Made by a program: the position numbers and the translations under genes. Of a stretch of 64,000 nucleotides of DNA, positions 1 to 8,944 are shown one piece after another; the first letter of the stretch is position 1, and the number at the start of each line of letters is the position of its first letter. The stretch is taken from positions 1,922,001 to 1,986,000 of the forward strand of contig CBDHFR010000004.1 in NCBI GenBank assembly GCA_965262665.1. The letters are read 5' to 3'. The notes under the pieces are model-generated. The model had not been told where the DNA came from. It made no database searches and saw only the letters and a program-made list of their open reading frames with translations. The stretch is from CBDBND01 sp965262665 (GTDB taxonomy: Bacteria; Pseudomonadota; Alphaproteobacteria; Rhodospirillales; Rhodospirillaceae).

Positions 1-1
1 A

Positions 2-1015
2 ACCAGCGAAGACGGAACAACTCATAAGTATACCGGTTCGAACTTTATCTTAGCGGTTGGCACCAAGCCGTTCAGGTCATCAGAAGTCGCCTTCGATAAC
101 CTGCAAATCATCGACAGCGACGATATTTTGAAACTTAAGCGCCTGCCGCGTACGCTCACTGTTGAAGGTGCCGGCGTGATCGGCGTTGAGTACGCCACCA
201 TATTCAGCACGCTTGATGTTCCGGTGACGGTGATCAATCCGCGCGAACCTATTCTCGAATTTCTCGATACGGGCCTGACGTCAGATCTGATTCATCAGCT
301 TAAGGACCAAGGTGTGACCTTCCACATAGGAGCCAGTGTGGAGTCCGTCGAAAAAGACGCTAGGGGCCGGTGTATCGTACACCTTGATAACGGCCGTACG
401 GTCAAGACCGATATGGTGCTCCATGCCGCGGGACGCATGGGAGCGACGGATACCCTCGGCCTTGAGTCCTGCGGTATCGAACCGGACAAGCGCGGACGCA
501 TCGAAGTCAATTCGGCTACGTTCCAAAGTTCGGTTGATCACATTTTTGCCGTCGGCGATGTCATTGGCTTCCCTGCGCTGGCATCCACCTTGATGGAACA
601 AGGCCGCCTCGCCGCTTGCCATGCGTGTAAAGAGGCTGTGACAGAACCATCAAAATTCTTTCCATATGGCATCTACTCCATTCCGGAAATGTCGACCGTC
701 GGCATGTCAGAAAGTGAAGTGAAAGAGAAAAAGATTCCCTATGAAAACGGCATCGCCCGATTTAGGGAAACCTCTCGCGGCCAGATCATGGGATTGCGCA
801 ACGGCATGATGAAAATGATCTTCTCTCTGGAAGATCGGAAACTGCTGGGTGTCCACATCATCGGTGAAGGTTCAACGGAATTGATTCACATCGGCCAAGC
901 GGTGATGCACTTCGGCGGGACCGTGGATTACTTCGTCGAGAGCACGTTCAACTATCCAACCCTGGCGGAGGCGTACAAGATCGCCGCTCTCGATGCGTGG
1001 AATCGCATGTCATAA
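2..1015 (+). CDS. sthA: Soluble (Si-specific) pyridine nucleotide transhydrogenase, C-terminal part, cut by window edge
   Basis: The frame is open from base 2, so the gene starts upstream of the window; about 337 residues are visible against roughly 465 in the E. coli family member. Seen: the end of the FAD domain (LAVGTKPF), the second Rossmann nucleotide site (GAGVIGVEYA), the FAD-binding AVGDVIGFPALAS segment, and the C-terminal dimer domain with FNYPTLAEAYKIAAL. The family is a cytosolic flavoprotein that moves hydride between NADPH and NAD+. Dihydrolipoamide dehydrogenase is the main alternative, but the INPREPILEFLD and GDVIGFPALAS segments match SthA better. An ATG at 128 lies inside the domain and is not the real start. 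Confidence 0.85.
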   Translation, partial: TSEDGTTHKYTGSNFILAVGTKPFRSSEVAFDNLQIIDSDDILKLKRLPRTLTVEGAGVIGVEYATIFSTLDVPVTVINPREPILEFLDTGLTSDLIHQLKDQGVTFHIGASVESVEKDARGRCIVHLDNGRTVKTDMVLHAAGRMGATDTLGLESCGIEPDKRGRIEVNSATFQSSVDHIFAVGDVIGFPALASTLMEQGRLAACHACKEAVTEPSKFFPYGIYSIPEMSTVGMSESEVKEKKIPYENGIARFRETSRGQIMGLRNGMMKMIFSLEDRKLLGVHIIGEGSTELIHIGQAVMHFGGTVDYFVESTFNYPTLAEAYKIAALDAWNRMS

Positions 1016-1057
1016 TTTGCGGTCCGATACTGATCTCAAAAATTTAGGAGCGGCCAG

Positions 1058-2320
1058 ATGAAACGAGTGGCAGCGGCGAGTTTTATCGGCACGGCGCTGG
1101 AGGGCTATGACTTCCTGCTCTACGCCAGCGCTGCCGCTTTGGTGTTCGGCCAGTTGTTTTTTCCGGTATCGGAAGATCCTCTGATCGGCACCCTGCTCGC
1201 CTACTCCACCTTTTCCATCGGTTTCATCGCCCGGCCCATCGGCGGGATCATAGCCGGGCACTACGGCGACAAGATCGGCCGCAAACCCATGCTGGTGCTG
1301 ACCCTGATGGTCATGGGCGTGGTCACCATGCTGATCGGCTTCCTGCCCACTTATGAACAGGTTGGCATCCTGGCGCCCATCCTTCTGACCCTACTCCGTC
1401 TGATCCAGGGCTTGGCTTACGGGGGCGAATGGGGCGGCGCCATTTTGATGGTGGTGGAATACGCACCCGAAGATAAACGCGGCTTTTGGGGCAGCCTGCC
1501 GCAGGCGGCTGTGCCGCTCGGCTTTTTGGTTGCGACGGCGGTGCTCAGCGCCTCCATCGCCATCAGCGGGGATCAGTTCCTGGTCTGGGGTTGGCGCATC
1601 CCCTTCATCTTGAGCATTTTGCCGGTGCTGGTAGGGCTGTACATCCGATTGAAGATCGACGAAACGCCGGTCTTTAAGAAGGTGCGGGAACAAAGCGCGA
1701 CCGCCAAGACCCCGGTCGTTGAAGCCTTCAGGGTGCAAGGAAAACAAATCCTGCTGGCCACCGGTGCGTTTGTCCTGGTCAGCGGTCCCTACTACATCAT
1801 CATTTCGTTCATGCTCTCCTACGGCACGACCGTTTTAGGTGTGGACCGGCAAGTGATGCTCAACGGCGTGCTCATCGCTTCTTTCATCCAGATTTTTGCG
1901 TGCATCGGATTCGCTACCCTCTCCGACAAGATTGGTCGGCGGCCCGTGCTCTTTGGTGGTGGTGTGTTCATGTTGCTGTACGCGTTCCCGCTGTTCTGGA
2001 TGGTGAACACAGCCAATCCTTTGATCATTTATCTAGCGCTCAGCCTCGGCCTCCTCGCCTTCGGCGCCCTGTATGGACCGATTGCTGCTTTTTTTGCCGA
2101 ATTGTTTGCCTCTCACGTGCGCTACACAGCTGCGTCTCTCGGTTATCAGGTAGGGCAAGTATTCGGCGGTGGGCTGGCGCCGTTCATTTCGACCGCATTA
2201 CTTGCGGTGACCGGCGGCGCTTACTGGCCCGTTCCGGTTTACATGATTGTGCTGACGTTAATTGGCCTGGCAAGTATCTGGGGCTTGGCGGAAACGCGAC
2301 CAAAACAAGCTGCAGGTTAG
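1058..2320 (+). CDS. MFS transporter, metabolite:H+ symporter (MHS) type
   Basis: A 420-residue inner-membrane carrier with about 12 hydrophobic segments. The N-terminus (GTALEGYDFLLYASAAAL), the loop DKIGRKPML and the LRLIQGLAYGGEWGGA segment are typical of the MHS branch (shikimate, proline/betaine, dicarboxylate and aromatic-acid carriers). AGGAG at about 1047 sits a proper distance before the ATG. It follows sthA by 42 bases and is followed by another MFS gene and two catabolic enzymes on either strand, so an organic or aromatic acid is the likely substrate. This is inference; the substrate is not readable from the sequence. It ends with TAG, showing TAG is a normal stop here. Confidence 0.85.
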   Translation: MKRVAAASFIGTALEGYDFLLYASAAALVFGQLFFPVSEDPLIGTLLAYSTFSIGFIARPIGGIIAGHYGDKIGRKPMLVLTLMVMGVVTMLIGFLPTYEQVGILAPILLTLLRLIQGLAYGGEWGGAILMVVEYAPEDKRGFWGSLPQAAVPLGFLVATAVLSASIAISGDQFLVWGWRIPFILSILPVLVGLYIRLKIDETPVFKKVREQSATAKTPVVEAFRVQGKQILLATGAFVLVSGPYYIIISFMLSYGTTVLGVDRQVMLNGVLIASFIQIFACIGFATLSDKIGRRPVLFGGGVFMLLYAFPLFWMVNTANPLIIYLALSLGLLAFGALYGPIAAFFAELFASHVRYTAASLGYQVGQVFGGGLAPFISTALLAVTGGAYWPVPVYMIVLTLIGLASIWGLAETRPKQAAG

Positions 2321-2336
2321 CGCGAAAACCAACCCT

Positions 2337-3593
2337 ATGACGCAACACCCTAGTGACGGACCTCTGGCCGAATTTCAGCGCAGTTGGAAAATCGTTATGG
2401 TTGCCGGTGTCGTTTTGGCCTGCGGTTTGTCCGCTATTCCGATTTATAGCCTCGGTGTGTTTACCAAGCCTTTGAGCGAAACCTATGGCTGGTCCCGCGC
2501 GGAAGTGCAGGCCATCTACACGTGGATGACCATCGGGAACTTGGTGGCGGCACCTTTTCTTGGTTGGTTGATCGATCATCAGGGTGTGCGCCGGGTCACA
2601 TTGGTGTCGTTGATCGGTATGGCTCTGGGCATGGCCTCTCTTGGTCTGCTCACCGGACCGCTATGGAGCTTTTATGTATTGGCGTTCATCACGGCTGTGA
2701 TCGGGATCGGTACGGTGCCGATTACCTGGACACGCTTGATTATCGACTGGTTCGATGCAGGCCGGGGACGCGCCCTTGGTATCGCCTTGGCCGGAACCGG
2801 CGTCAGCGCCACTTTTATTCCCAGTTACGCCACATGGCTGATCACCGAATTCGGCTGGCGCATGACCTATGTAGGACTCGCTGCTTTGCCGGCCCTCATT
2901 GCCCTGCCGTTGTCCTACGTCTTTCTTTTCGATCGGACCGGCCATTCGGCAAAACATAGTGGCAAGCCGGGCGTGCTAACGCTTGCACGGGCGCAACATA
3001 CAGGCATGGAGCTTCGCGCGGTGGTCAAAGGCTACCGCTTTTGGGCCATGAATGTGGCCTTCGTCATGGTGGGCATGTGTATCGCCGGCATTATTGCGCA
3101 CCTGATCCCGATGCTGACTGACCGCGATGTACCGATGACAACTGCAGCACAGGTTGCCGGAACCATTGGGATGTCTGTCATCGTCGGCCGCCTCGTTACC
3201 GGATACTTGATTGATCGATTTTGGGCGCCTGGGGTGGCTGTCGCACTGCTCAGTTTGCCCGCCATATCCTGCATGATTTTGGCATCTGGCGTTGGTGGTG
3301 TGCCGGCCGCCTTGTTTGCCGCTGTCTTGGTGGGCTTGGCAGCAGGAGCGGAATTCGACTTGATGTCTTTTTTGGTCAGTAAATACTTTGGCCAGCGCCG
3401 TTACGGCATCATCTATAGCTGCCTTTATGCCGTGTTCAAACTGAGCGCTGGCATCGGAGCGCCGTTGTTCGGTTTATCGTTCGACCTCACAGGGTCCTAC
3501 GCCTTCATTCTCTACTGCGCTGCGGGAAGTTTACTTTTCGGTTCGCTGTTGATGTTAATACTCGGACCGTATCGTATCGAAGCCCAAGCTTAG
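2337..3593 (+). CDS. MFS transporter, oxalate/formate- or monocarboxylate-like
   Basis: A 418-residue MFS carrier with about 12 membrane segments; YGWSRAEVQAIYT after the first helix and FLGWLIDHQGVRRVT in the first cytoplasmic loop recall the OFA/monocarboxylate branch. The reading frame is open from 2262, but the ATG at 2337 lies just after the previous stop (2318-2320) and gives the usual short N-terminus, so it is preferred. The 16-base spacing suggests co-transcription with the preceding MHS carrier. Two different carriers before one short catabolic pair suggest uptake of related acids. Substrate unknown. Confidence 0.8.
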   Translation: MTQHPSDGPLAEFQRSWKIVMVAGVVLACGLSAIPIYSLGVFTKPLSETYGWSRAEVQAIYTWMTIGNLVAAPFLGWLIDHQGVRRVTLVSLIGMALGMASLGLLTGPLWSFYVLAFITAVIGIGTVPITWTRLIIDWFDAGRGRALGIALAGTGVSATFIPSYATWLITEFGWRMTYVGLAALPALIALPLSYVFLFDRTGHSAKHSGKPGVLTLARAQHTGMELRAVVKGYRFWAMNVAFVMVGMCIAGIIAHLIPMLTDRDVPMTTAAQVAGTIGMSVIVGRLVTGYLIDRFWAPGVAVALLSLPAISCMILASGVGGVPAALFAAVLVGLAAGAEFDLMSFLVSKYFGQRRYGIIYSCLYAVFKLSAGIGAPLFGLSFDLTGSYAFILYCAAGSLLFGSLLMLILGPYRIEAQA

Positions 3594-3619
3594 ATCGGCA
3601 ACGTAATGGGAACTCGACC

Positions 3620-4372
3620 ATGACCGATGCAGGCTCAACACCCCACCGCATGACGAGGGTCGGCGTGATCGTGCCCGAGTCCAATACAACCAATGAAATC
3701 GAGTTCAATCGCCTTTGTCCTCCTAGTTTGTCGTTCCACTTTGCCAGAGTACCTTTGCACAAAGGTATGGATCAGGACGCGCATAAGGGTGTGTTGATGA
3801 ATGACCTCGCCGTCGCCGCCGGCCATCTGGGATCGTGTGACTGTGACCTCATTGCTTTTGGCTGCACGTCGGACTCCATGAAATATGGCGATGAGATCTT
3901 GTTGCCTGTTATTCGTGATGCAGCAAATACACCGGCACTTACGACGGCCTCAGCCATTATCTCGGCCTTGGAAGCGTTAAGCGTTAAACGCATAGCTATG
4001 GCATCTCCCTATACGGAGGAAACCAACCGGGAAGAAGCTGCATTTCTCAACCGGGCAGGTTTTGACGTTGTGGCGATGAACGGATTGGGCCTCAACACCA
4101 CCTTGGACCGGATAAAAATGATGTCGTGGGTGCCAGCAGAAGGGGTGGTTGACTTGGCTCTGTCGGTCGATTGTGACGAGGCCGATGCGCTACTGATTTG
4201 CTGCACCGACTTCAACACGTTGGATGTCATTGATCAGCTGGAACGCACCACAGGCAAGCCTGTTGTTACCAGCAATGTCGCCACGTTCTCGGCCATCATG
4301 CGGCAGCTTGAAGTACCTGCTGGTCAAACCGGTTTTGGCAATATCATCGCCGAACTGCCTTCGAGCGACTAA
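3620..4372 (+). CDS. Maleate isomerase / Asp-Glu racemase superfamily enzyme
   Basis: The 250-residue protein begins TRVGVIVPESNTTNEIEF, the entry strand of the maleate cis-trans isomerase/arylmalonate decarboxylase family. Both catalytic cysteines expected of isomerases are present: C82 in AFGCTSDS and C195 in ICCTDFNT. Arylmalonate decarboxylases keep only the second, so isomerase-type chemistry (maleate to fumarate or a similar acid) is favoured. It lies 26 bases after the MFS gene and converges on an FAD monooxygenase resembling nicotinate or salicylate hydroxylases. In nicotinate degradation (nic genes) maleate isomerase is the last step, which fits, but the middle enzymes are absent from the window. 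Confidence 0.75.
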   Translation: MTDAGSTPHRMTRVGVIVPESNTTNEIEFNRLCPPSLSFHFARVPLHKGMDQDAHKGVLMNDLAVAAGHLGSCDCDLIAFGCTSDSMKYGDEILLPVIRDAANTPALTTASAIISALEALSVKRIAMASPYTEETNREEAAFLNRAGFDVVAMNGLGLNTTLDRIKMMSWVPAEGVVDLALSVDCDEADALLICCTDFNTLDVIDQLERTTGKPVVTSNVATFSAIMRQLEVPAGQTGFGNIIAELPSSD

Positions 4373-4379
4373 ATTTGAT

Positions 4380-5546
4380 TTATGACATGAGACGAACCGT
4401 CGCCGCATCGTAATCAAAATACGCGACCCTTAGTTCTGCCTTGCCAACTCGTTGACCATAGGTTTCCGGATCATTCTCTTGAACAAGGGTCGCTTGCGTC
4501 CGTGAATCCAGAATGGCTTGAGCACAGCGGTCTTGACGGTTGCCTTGAAACATTTTGAGCGCATCCTCAATCTCGGCACAGCAATCGAGACACCGATCCA
4601 GAATTACCGCGTCTTCCATGGCAAAGGCGGCCCCCATACCGAGTAAAGGAAGCATGGGGTGAGCGGCGTCTCCCACCAGCGCGACCCGCTCGCCAACCCA
4701 GGTGGTGACGGGCTCGCGATCATAGAGCGCCCACTTGTAAAACTGATTGGGCTCTGCCGCACGCATGAGGTCAACCACATCGGTATGCCAATCTTTGTAA
4801 TTGGCTTCGAATTCTTCAAAGGTCGAAGGAATGGTCCATCCCTCTTCCCGCCAACGATCCGTAGCGGCAATAGCGATGCAGTTCACCATCGTTCTGTTGC
4901 ATACGTGATAACGGTTAAAAAAGGCGCCGGGACCGATAAACATGGCCGACGTGCCGGCGCTCATAAACGATTCAGCAGCATCGGCTTTGACCAGACATCG
5001 CCAGGCCACCTGCCCCGTAAATCGTGGTGCTTGTTGGCCATTGAGTCTTTCGCGAACCAATGACCTCAACCCATCGCAGCCAATCAGGAGATCAGCCGTC
5101 TCCTGAACACCTCCGCTGAATAACGCTGAAGAACCTGTAGCGCTCTCATCGAAATCGATCAGGTCAGACCGTGTTCGTAAAGAACAATTTGGCTCGTCTT
5201 TGACGGCGCTGAGCAATACATCCAAGAGGTCAGACCGGTGAACTTGAAAGAAGCCCGATTGACCGCTCGCAGCATACGGACCGCTGCGGTCCACCCGAAG
5301 GAGCACCTCAGCCGTTTGATAGTGAAGATAGAGACCGTCTCCCGGACTATCCGCCACGTTTTCCAATGCGCTACGCAAACCAAAATGATCGATCACTTTG
5401 AGAGCGTTGGGACTGAGGGTAAGGCCGGCACCGATTTCAGAGATTTCCTCAGCGCGTTCGAAAACGGTGATCTGATGCCCCCGGCGTGACAAAGCAAGAG
5501 CACAAGACAGACCTCCAACGCCGGCACCAATGATGGCAATTTTCAT
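4380..5546 (-). CDS. FAD-dependent aromatic-ring monooxygenase (salicylate / 6-hydroxynicotinate hydroxylase-like)
   Basis: A 388-residue group A flavoprotein hydroxylase. Seen in order: dinucleotide motif GAGVGG at residues 7-12, a DG-type motif in LLIGCDGLRSLVRERL near residue 160, and the FAD-ribityl GD motif GERVALVGDAAHPMLPL near residue 285. The family adds one oxygen to an electron-rich ring using NAD(P)H. It ends 7 bases from the isomerase gene on the other strand, so the two converge. The region upstream of its start (5547-5784) is shared with the divergent tannase gene. Substrate is an inference from the neighbours. Confidence 0.85.
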   Translation of the reverse strand: MKIAIIGAGVGGLSCALALSRRGHQITVFERAEEISEIGAGLTLSPNALKVIDHFGLRSALENVADSPGDGLYLHYQTAEVLLRVDRSGPYAASGQSGFFQVHRSDLLDVLLSAVKDEPNCSLRTRSDLIDFDESATGSSALFSGGVQETADLLIGCDGLRSLVRERLNGQQAPRFTGQVAWRCLVKADAAESFMSAGTSAMFIGPGAFFNRYHVCNRTMVNCIAIAATDRWREEGWTIPSTFEEFEANYKDWHTDVVDLMRAAEPNQFYKWALYDREPVTTWVGERVALVGDAAHPMLPLLGMGAAFAMEDAVILDRCLDCCAEIEDALKMFQGNRQDRCAQAILDSRTQATLVQENDPETYGQRVGKAELRVAYFDYDAATVRLMS

Positions 5547-5784
5547 GAACGGTATCCCTGCCGGTCAATATGGAGAAGCGGATGAGATGTGCGCCATAGG
5601 GCATTCAGTATTCGGACGCGATTCATCTTAAGAGATGTCCATGTGCTAACGAATACCATATCTTCTCGTGCCCGCCGCCGCGCGTCTAAAAAGCAGACAA
5701 TAGTCACGTGGGTTACGTTCATAGGCTGCCCGTAATATTGCGTATGTCTGGAGCGGGCAAAATGTAGTGAGGGGAGGCTTAGCT
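5547..5784. promoter_or_regulatory. Divergent intergenic region
   Basis: This 238-base stretch separates the monooxygenase start (minus strand) from the reconstructed tannase start (plus strand). A strong ribosome-binding stretch GAGGGGAGG ends about 8 bases before the TTG at 5785. No convincing open frame is present. It probably holds both promoters, but no clear -35/-10 pair was identified. Confidence 0.4.
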
Positions 5785-5841
5785 TTGCGTAATTTTATTC
5801 TCGTTGTCCTATTTTGTTTCCTTCTTCCGGCCTCCGGCTTA

Positions 5842-6748
5842 GAGTCGGTTTCGAAAGTCATGCGGCTCGGGCCAATCTGCGGACGAGGAGCATGACGGAG
5901 GCGGCGTAGAGGAAGGCGCGGGCCGAGGCGATGGTGGCCTCGAAGTCCTTTGCCAGTCGCCGGTTGCGGTTGATCCAGGCGAAGAAGCGCTCCACGACCC
6001 AGCGGCGCGGTTGGACGGCGAAGCCGACCTGATCGGGGCTTTTGCGCACGATCTCGACGGCGATCATGGTGGCCGTGGCGACCTTCTCGCCGGCGTAGCC
6101 GCTGTCGGCAAAGACCTTCTCGATGAACGGAAACGAGCCGCGTGAGGCGCACAGCAGCGGCCCGCCACCATCGCGGTCCTGGATACTCGCCGGATGCGCC
6201 TCGAGCACGAGGCCGCGCCCGTCGGTGTCGACCAGCGCGTGGCGCTTGCGCCCCTTGATCTTCTTGCCCGCATCGTAGCCGCGGGGGCCACCAGCCTCGG
6301 TCGTCTTGACGCTCTGGCTGTCGATAATCGCGCCGCTCGGGCTGGCCTCGCGTCCGACCCGCTCGCGATCGGCCATGACCAGAAAGTGGTTGATCTTCTC
6401 AAGGAGGCCGTCGTCGCGGAACTTAGCGAACCAGCGATAGATCGTGCCCCACGGTGGTAAATCGCTTGGCAGCAAGCGCCAAGGGCAGCCAGCCCGCATC
6501 ACGTAGAAAATGCCGTTGACGATCTCTCGCATCGGCCATGACCGGGGCCGTCCCGTGCCATGAGCCGGAGGCAAATGAGGCTCGATCACAACCCACTCCG
6601 CAGCGGTCAAATCAGTCTGATAACGCAGCGCCTTGCGGCTATGCTGCTCTCGGGTGGTCGGCGTCCACATGGCGGCTCCAGATCGGTTTCAGCAACCTTC
6701 CTGGAATCACATCGACACCGGCCACTCAACCCCTTTCGAAACGGCCTC
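5842..6748 (-). mobile_element. IS5-family insertion sequence, copy A (apparently intact)
   Basis: 907 bases with imperfect terminal inverted repeats GAGTCGGTTTCGAAAG (left) and GAGGCCGTTTCGAAAG (right, reverse complement). Flanks are TTA on the left and TAA on the right, consistent with a 3-base TNA target duplication with one change. It interrupts the tannase gene just after the signal peptide. Copy B lies at 39705-40610 in the same orientation. Confidence 0.9.
5858..6670 (-). CDS. IS5-family transposase (intact)
   Basis: 270 residues. An N-terminal DUF4096-type region (AEWVVIEPHLPP, MRAGCPWRLLPSDLPPW) is followed by a DDE domain. Visible catalytic residues are D117 (IIDSQSVKT), D189 (FADSGYAGEK) and E227 (RRWVVERFFAWINRNRRL), with the usual R and K/R around E. 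The length is normal for single-ORF IS5 elements, so this copy could be active. Copy B carries a single-base deletion in the same gene. Confidence 0.93.
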   Translation of the reverse strand: MWTPTTREQHSRKALRYQTDLTAAEWVVIEPHLPPAHGTGRPRSWPMREIVNGIFYVMRAGCPWRLLPSDLPPWGTIYRWFAKFRDDGLLEKINHFLVMADRERVGREASPSGAIIDSQSVKTTEAGGPRGYDAGKKIKGRKRHALVDTDGRGLVLEAHPASIQDRDGGGPLLCASRGSFPFIEKVFADSGYAGEKVATATMIAVEIVRKSPDQVGFAVQPRRWVVERFFAWINRNRRLAKDFEATIASARAFLYAASVMLLVRRLARAA

Positions 6749-8296
6749 TAAGCGAAAACGGCTTGCGCAAACTTGCAGACTTTGCCGTTGTTCAACCTGC
6801 CTGACGCACCAACACAAATCACGCAGTCCGTCTTGGTGCCTGAAGCCGATAGACTCCCCGAATATTGCAGTCTCGAAGGCACGGTCATTCCTCATGTCGG
6901 CATAGAGCTGCGCCTGCCAACTCGCACTTGGAACGGAAAATTGTTCTTCATTGGGTGCGGTGGATCCTGCGATTTCAAGCCAATTTCCCGCGCCAACGAT
7001 GCGCTGTCTCGCGGCTATGCCGTTACAGCCACAAATCAAGGTCATGTCGGGCGATGGTTGGATGCGAGCTGGGCCTACAACGACATTATGGCTGAAATCA
7101 ATTCGTCATTTCGGGCAACGCATGTAACGGCGATCGCCTCTAAAGCCATTGTGGAGGAGTTCTACGGCGATCAGCCACAGTATTCCTACTATAAAGGCTG
7201 TTCCAATGGCGGTAGGCAGGCGCTTAAGTCCGTCCAAACGTTTCCAGAAGACTTTGACGGTGTTGTCGCAGGGTCGGTACCCACAACTTTGGACTCCCTC
7301 CTCAATACACTTTGGGGAACCCGCATTCTCAAGAAAGAAGGCGGCGGAACTGTTCTCGATCGCAATGATTTCCGTTTGTTGCACAACACCGCAGTGGCCA
7401 GCTGTGATGGGCAGGACGGCTTGAGCGACGGACTGATTGAAGATCCACGCCGGTGCGATTTTGATCCCAGAGAGTTGTAGTGTACGGGAAGACTCTCTGA
7501 TGCCTGCCTAACCCAAGAACAAGTGGAAGGCGGCCCGCAGTCTGTATCAGGGCGCCGTTAATTCGCAAGGCGACCCTGTCGTCATTGCTGGTCTGCCGCG
7601 TGGATCAGAACTCAATTGGGGTATGATGCTTGGTCAAATTGAAGGGGAACGCTGGAATGGCAATGTGCCTTGGCGTCTCGATGCATTGCGCTTTCGCGTG
7701 TTCTTCAACGATCCACCATTGGATTACGATATTCTCGACGAGTTCAATTTCGATCGTGATGTCCAGCGCATGCAGATGACCTTTACTATTTCCGGCACGG
7801 ATGACCCAGACATACGCAAGTTCAAGAATGCCGGCGGCAAGTTGATCATGTACCACGGCAATCACGATATGATTCCGGTTGAGAATGGCACCGCCTATTA
7901 CGATGTAGTCGAACGGGTGATCGGCAGCCGGGAAGAAACACAAGACTTTTACAGATTATTCAATGTTCCTGGCATGAATCATTGCCGCACCGGACCAGGC
8001 GCTGCCGTGATCAATTACTTGTCCTATTTGGAGGATTGGGTTGAAGACGGTGTCGCGCCCGAGAAGATGATTGGCGGCCATATTGCAGAATACAGTGACA
8101 TCTATGGGGGCTATCCGGACTCCACGCTGCCCGAGCAAAGGTTGTTCGAAAACCCCGACTTATGGGAAGAGAAAATGGTCTTCACCCGGCCGGTCTACCC
8201 CTATCCGTTGGTGGTGCGCTATTCGGGTGAAGGTGACGTCAAGGATGCCGACAACTTTATTCCCCATGATCCCAGCCAGGACTGATTAGGGCCAGA

Positions 8297-8944
8297 ATGC
8301 GAGTTCGTACAGGCATCATTCGCTACACCGGCGGTCCGGCGGGATCAGACCCTATTGAACGGGGCGAAGAACGATTTACGTATTCTGTTAATGACAATGG
8401 AACACGGCAACTCCGCTCAATGGTTCGTGTTTTCGATTCTATCCAGGTGGTTCGGGATGTTGCGACCACCTTCGACATGGATTGGCGGCCCTTGGATGCG
8501 TTTGTTCGACTCAGCTGCGCTGTAAATCATACCGGTCTGGGTTGGTATCTGTTTGAGAACAATCGTGCCTGCTTCCGGGGCTGGACCAATATAAATGGCC
8601 ACGACACTGTCGACCGCGACCTCCCCGGGCCGGTCATCGGGTTCAATGCCCACAACGTTGCGGGCGAAGCCGCGCTCCTCGCCACCTATGATCACGGCTT
8701 AGCGCAACAGGTCCAACATCCGGCGCGGTGCTTCGTTTCGTCCGATCATCCGAGGGGAGCAACAGGGCCGACTTTGATCGACGCGTAGTTCGGCATTCAT
8801 TTTATTGGCGAAGAGGCCCTTAGCGTCGGAGCAGGTACATTTGACGCTTTGCACTACCAGTATGTGGATACGGATTTGGTCGAATTGCCTGACCATGCAC
8901 CGGTGTTTGACATATGGGTGACAGCAGACGGCGATCTCACTTAT
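8297..8944 (+). pseudogene. Hypothetical protein, interrupted by an in-frame TAG and cut at the 3' end
   Basis: Starts ATG 8297, 12 bases after the tannase stop, so likely the second gene of that operon. The frame runs to a TAG at 8786-8788 (after PTLIDA) and continues in the same frame with FGIHFIGEEALSVGAGTFDA and FDIWVTADGDL, which looks like the end of the same beta-rich domain. At about 8944 the sequence switches to an unrelated DNA methyltransferase. No signal peptide is evident. The family was not recognised with certainty; the C-terminal part resembles DUF3108-like beta-barrel proteins. Function unknown. Confidence 0.5.

Larger units (their letters stand above)
5785..8285 (+). pseudogene. 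Tannase / feruloyl esterase family gene, broken by IS5, an amber codon and a frameshift
   Basis: Reconstructed from pieces. Bases 5785-5841 encode a signal peptide (TTG start, RNFILVVLFCFLLPASGL); after the IS5, bases 6752 onward continue in frame as AKTACANLQTLPLFNL. Dropping the element and one 3-base target copy restores the frame exactly. The body has the nucleophile KGCSNGGRQAL, the acid region GGKLIMYHGNHDMIP and the histidine NVPGMNHCRTGPG, all typical of secreted tannases/feruloyl esterases. Two further lesions: an in-frame TAG at 7478-7480 between Leu and Cys, where relatives often have Gln, and an extra G near 7528 that shifts the frame before ARSLYQGAV. The family cleaves ester-linked phenolics in the periplasm or outside the cell. 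Confidence 0.8.
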
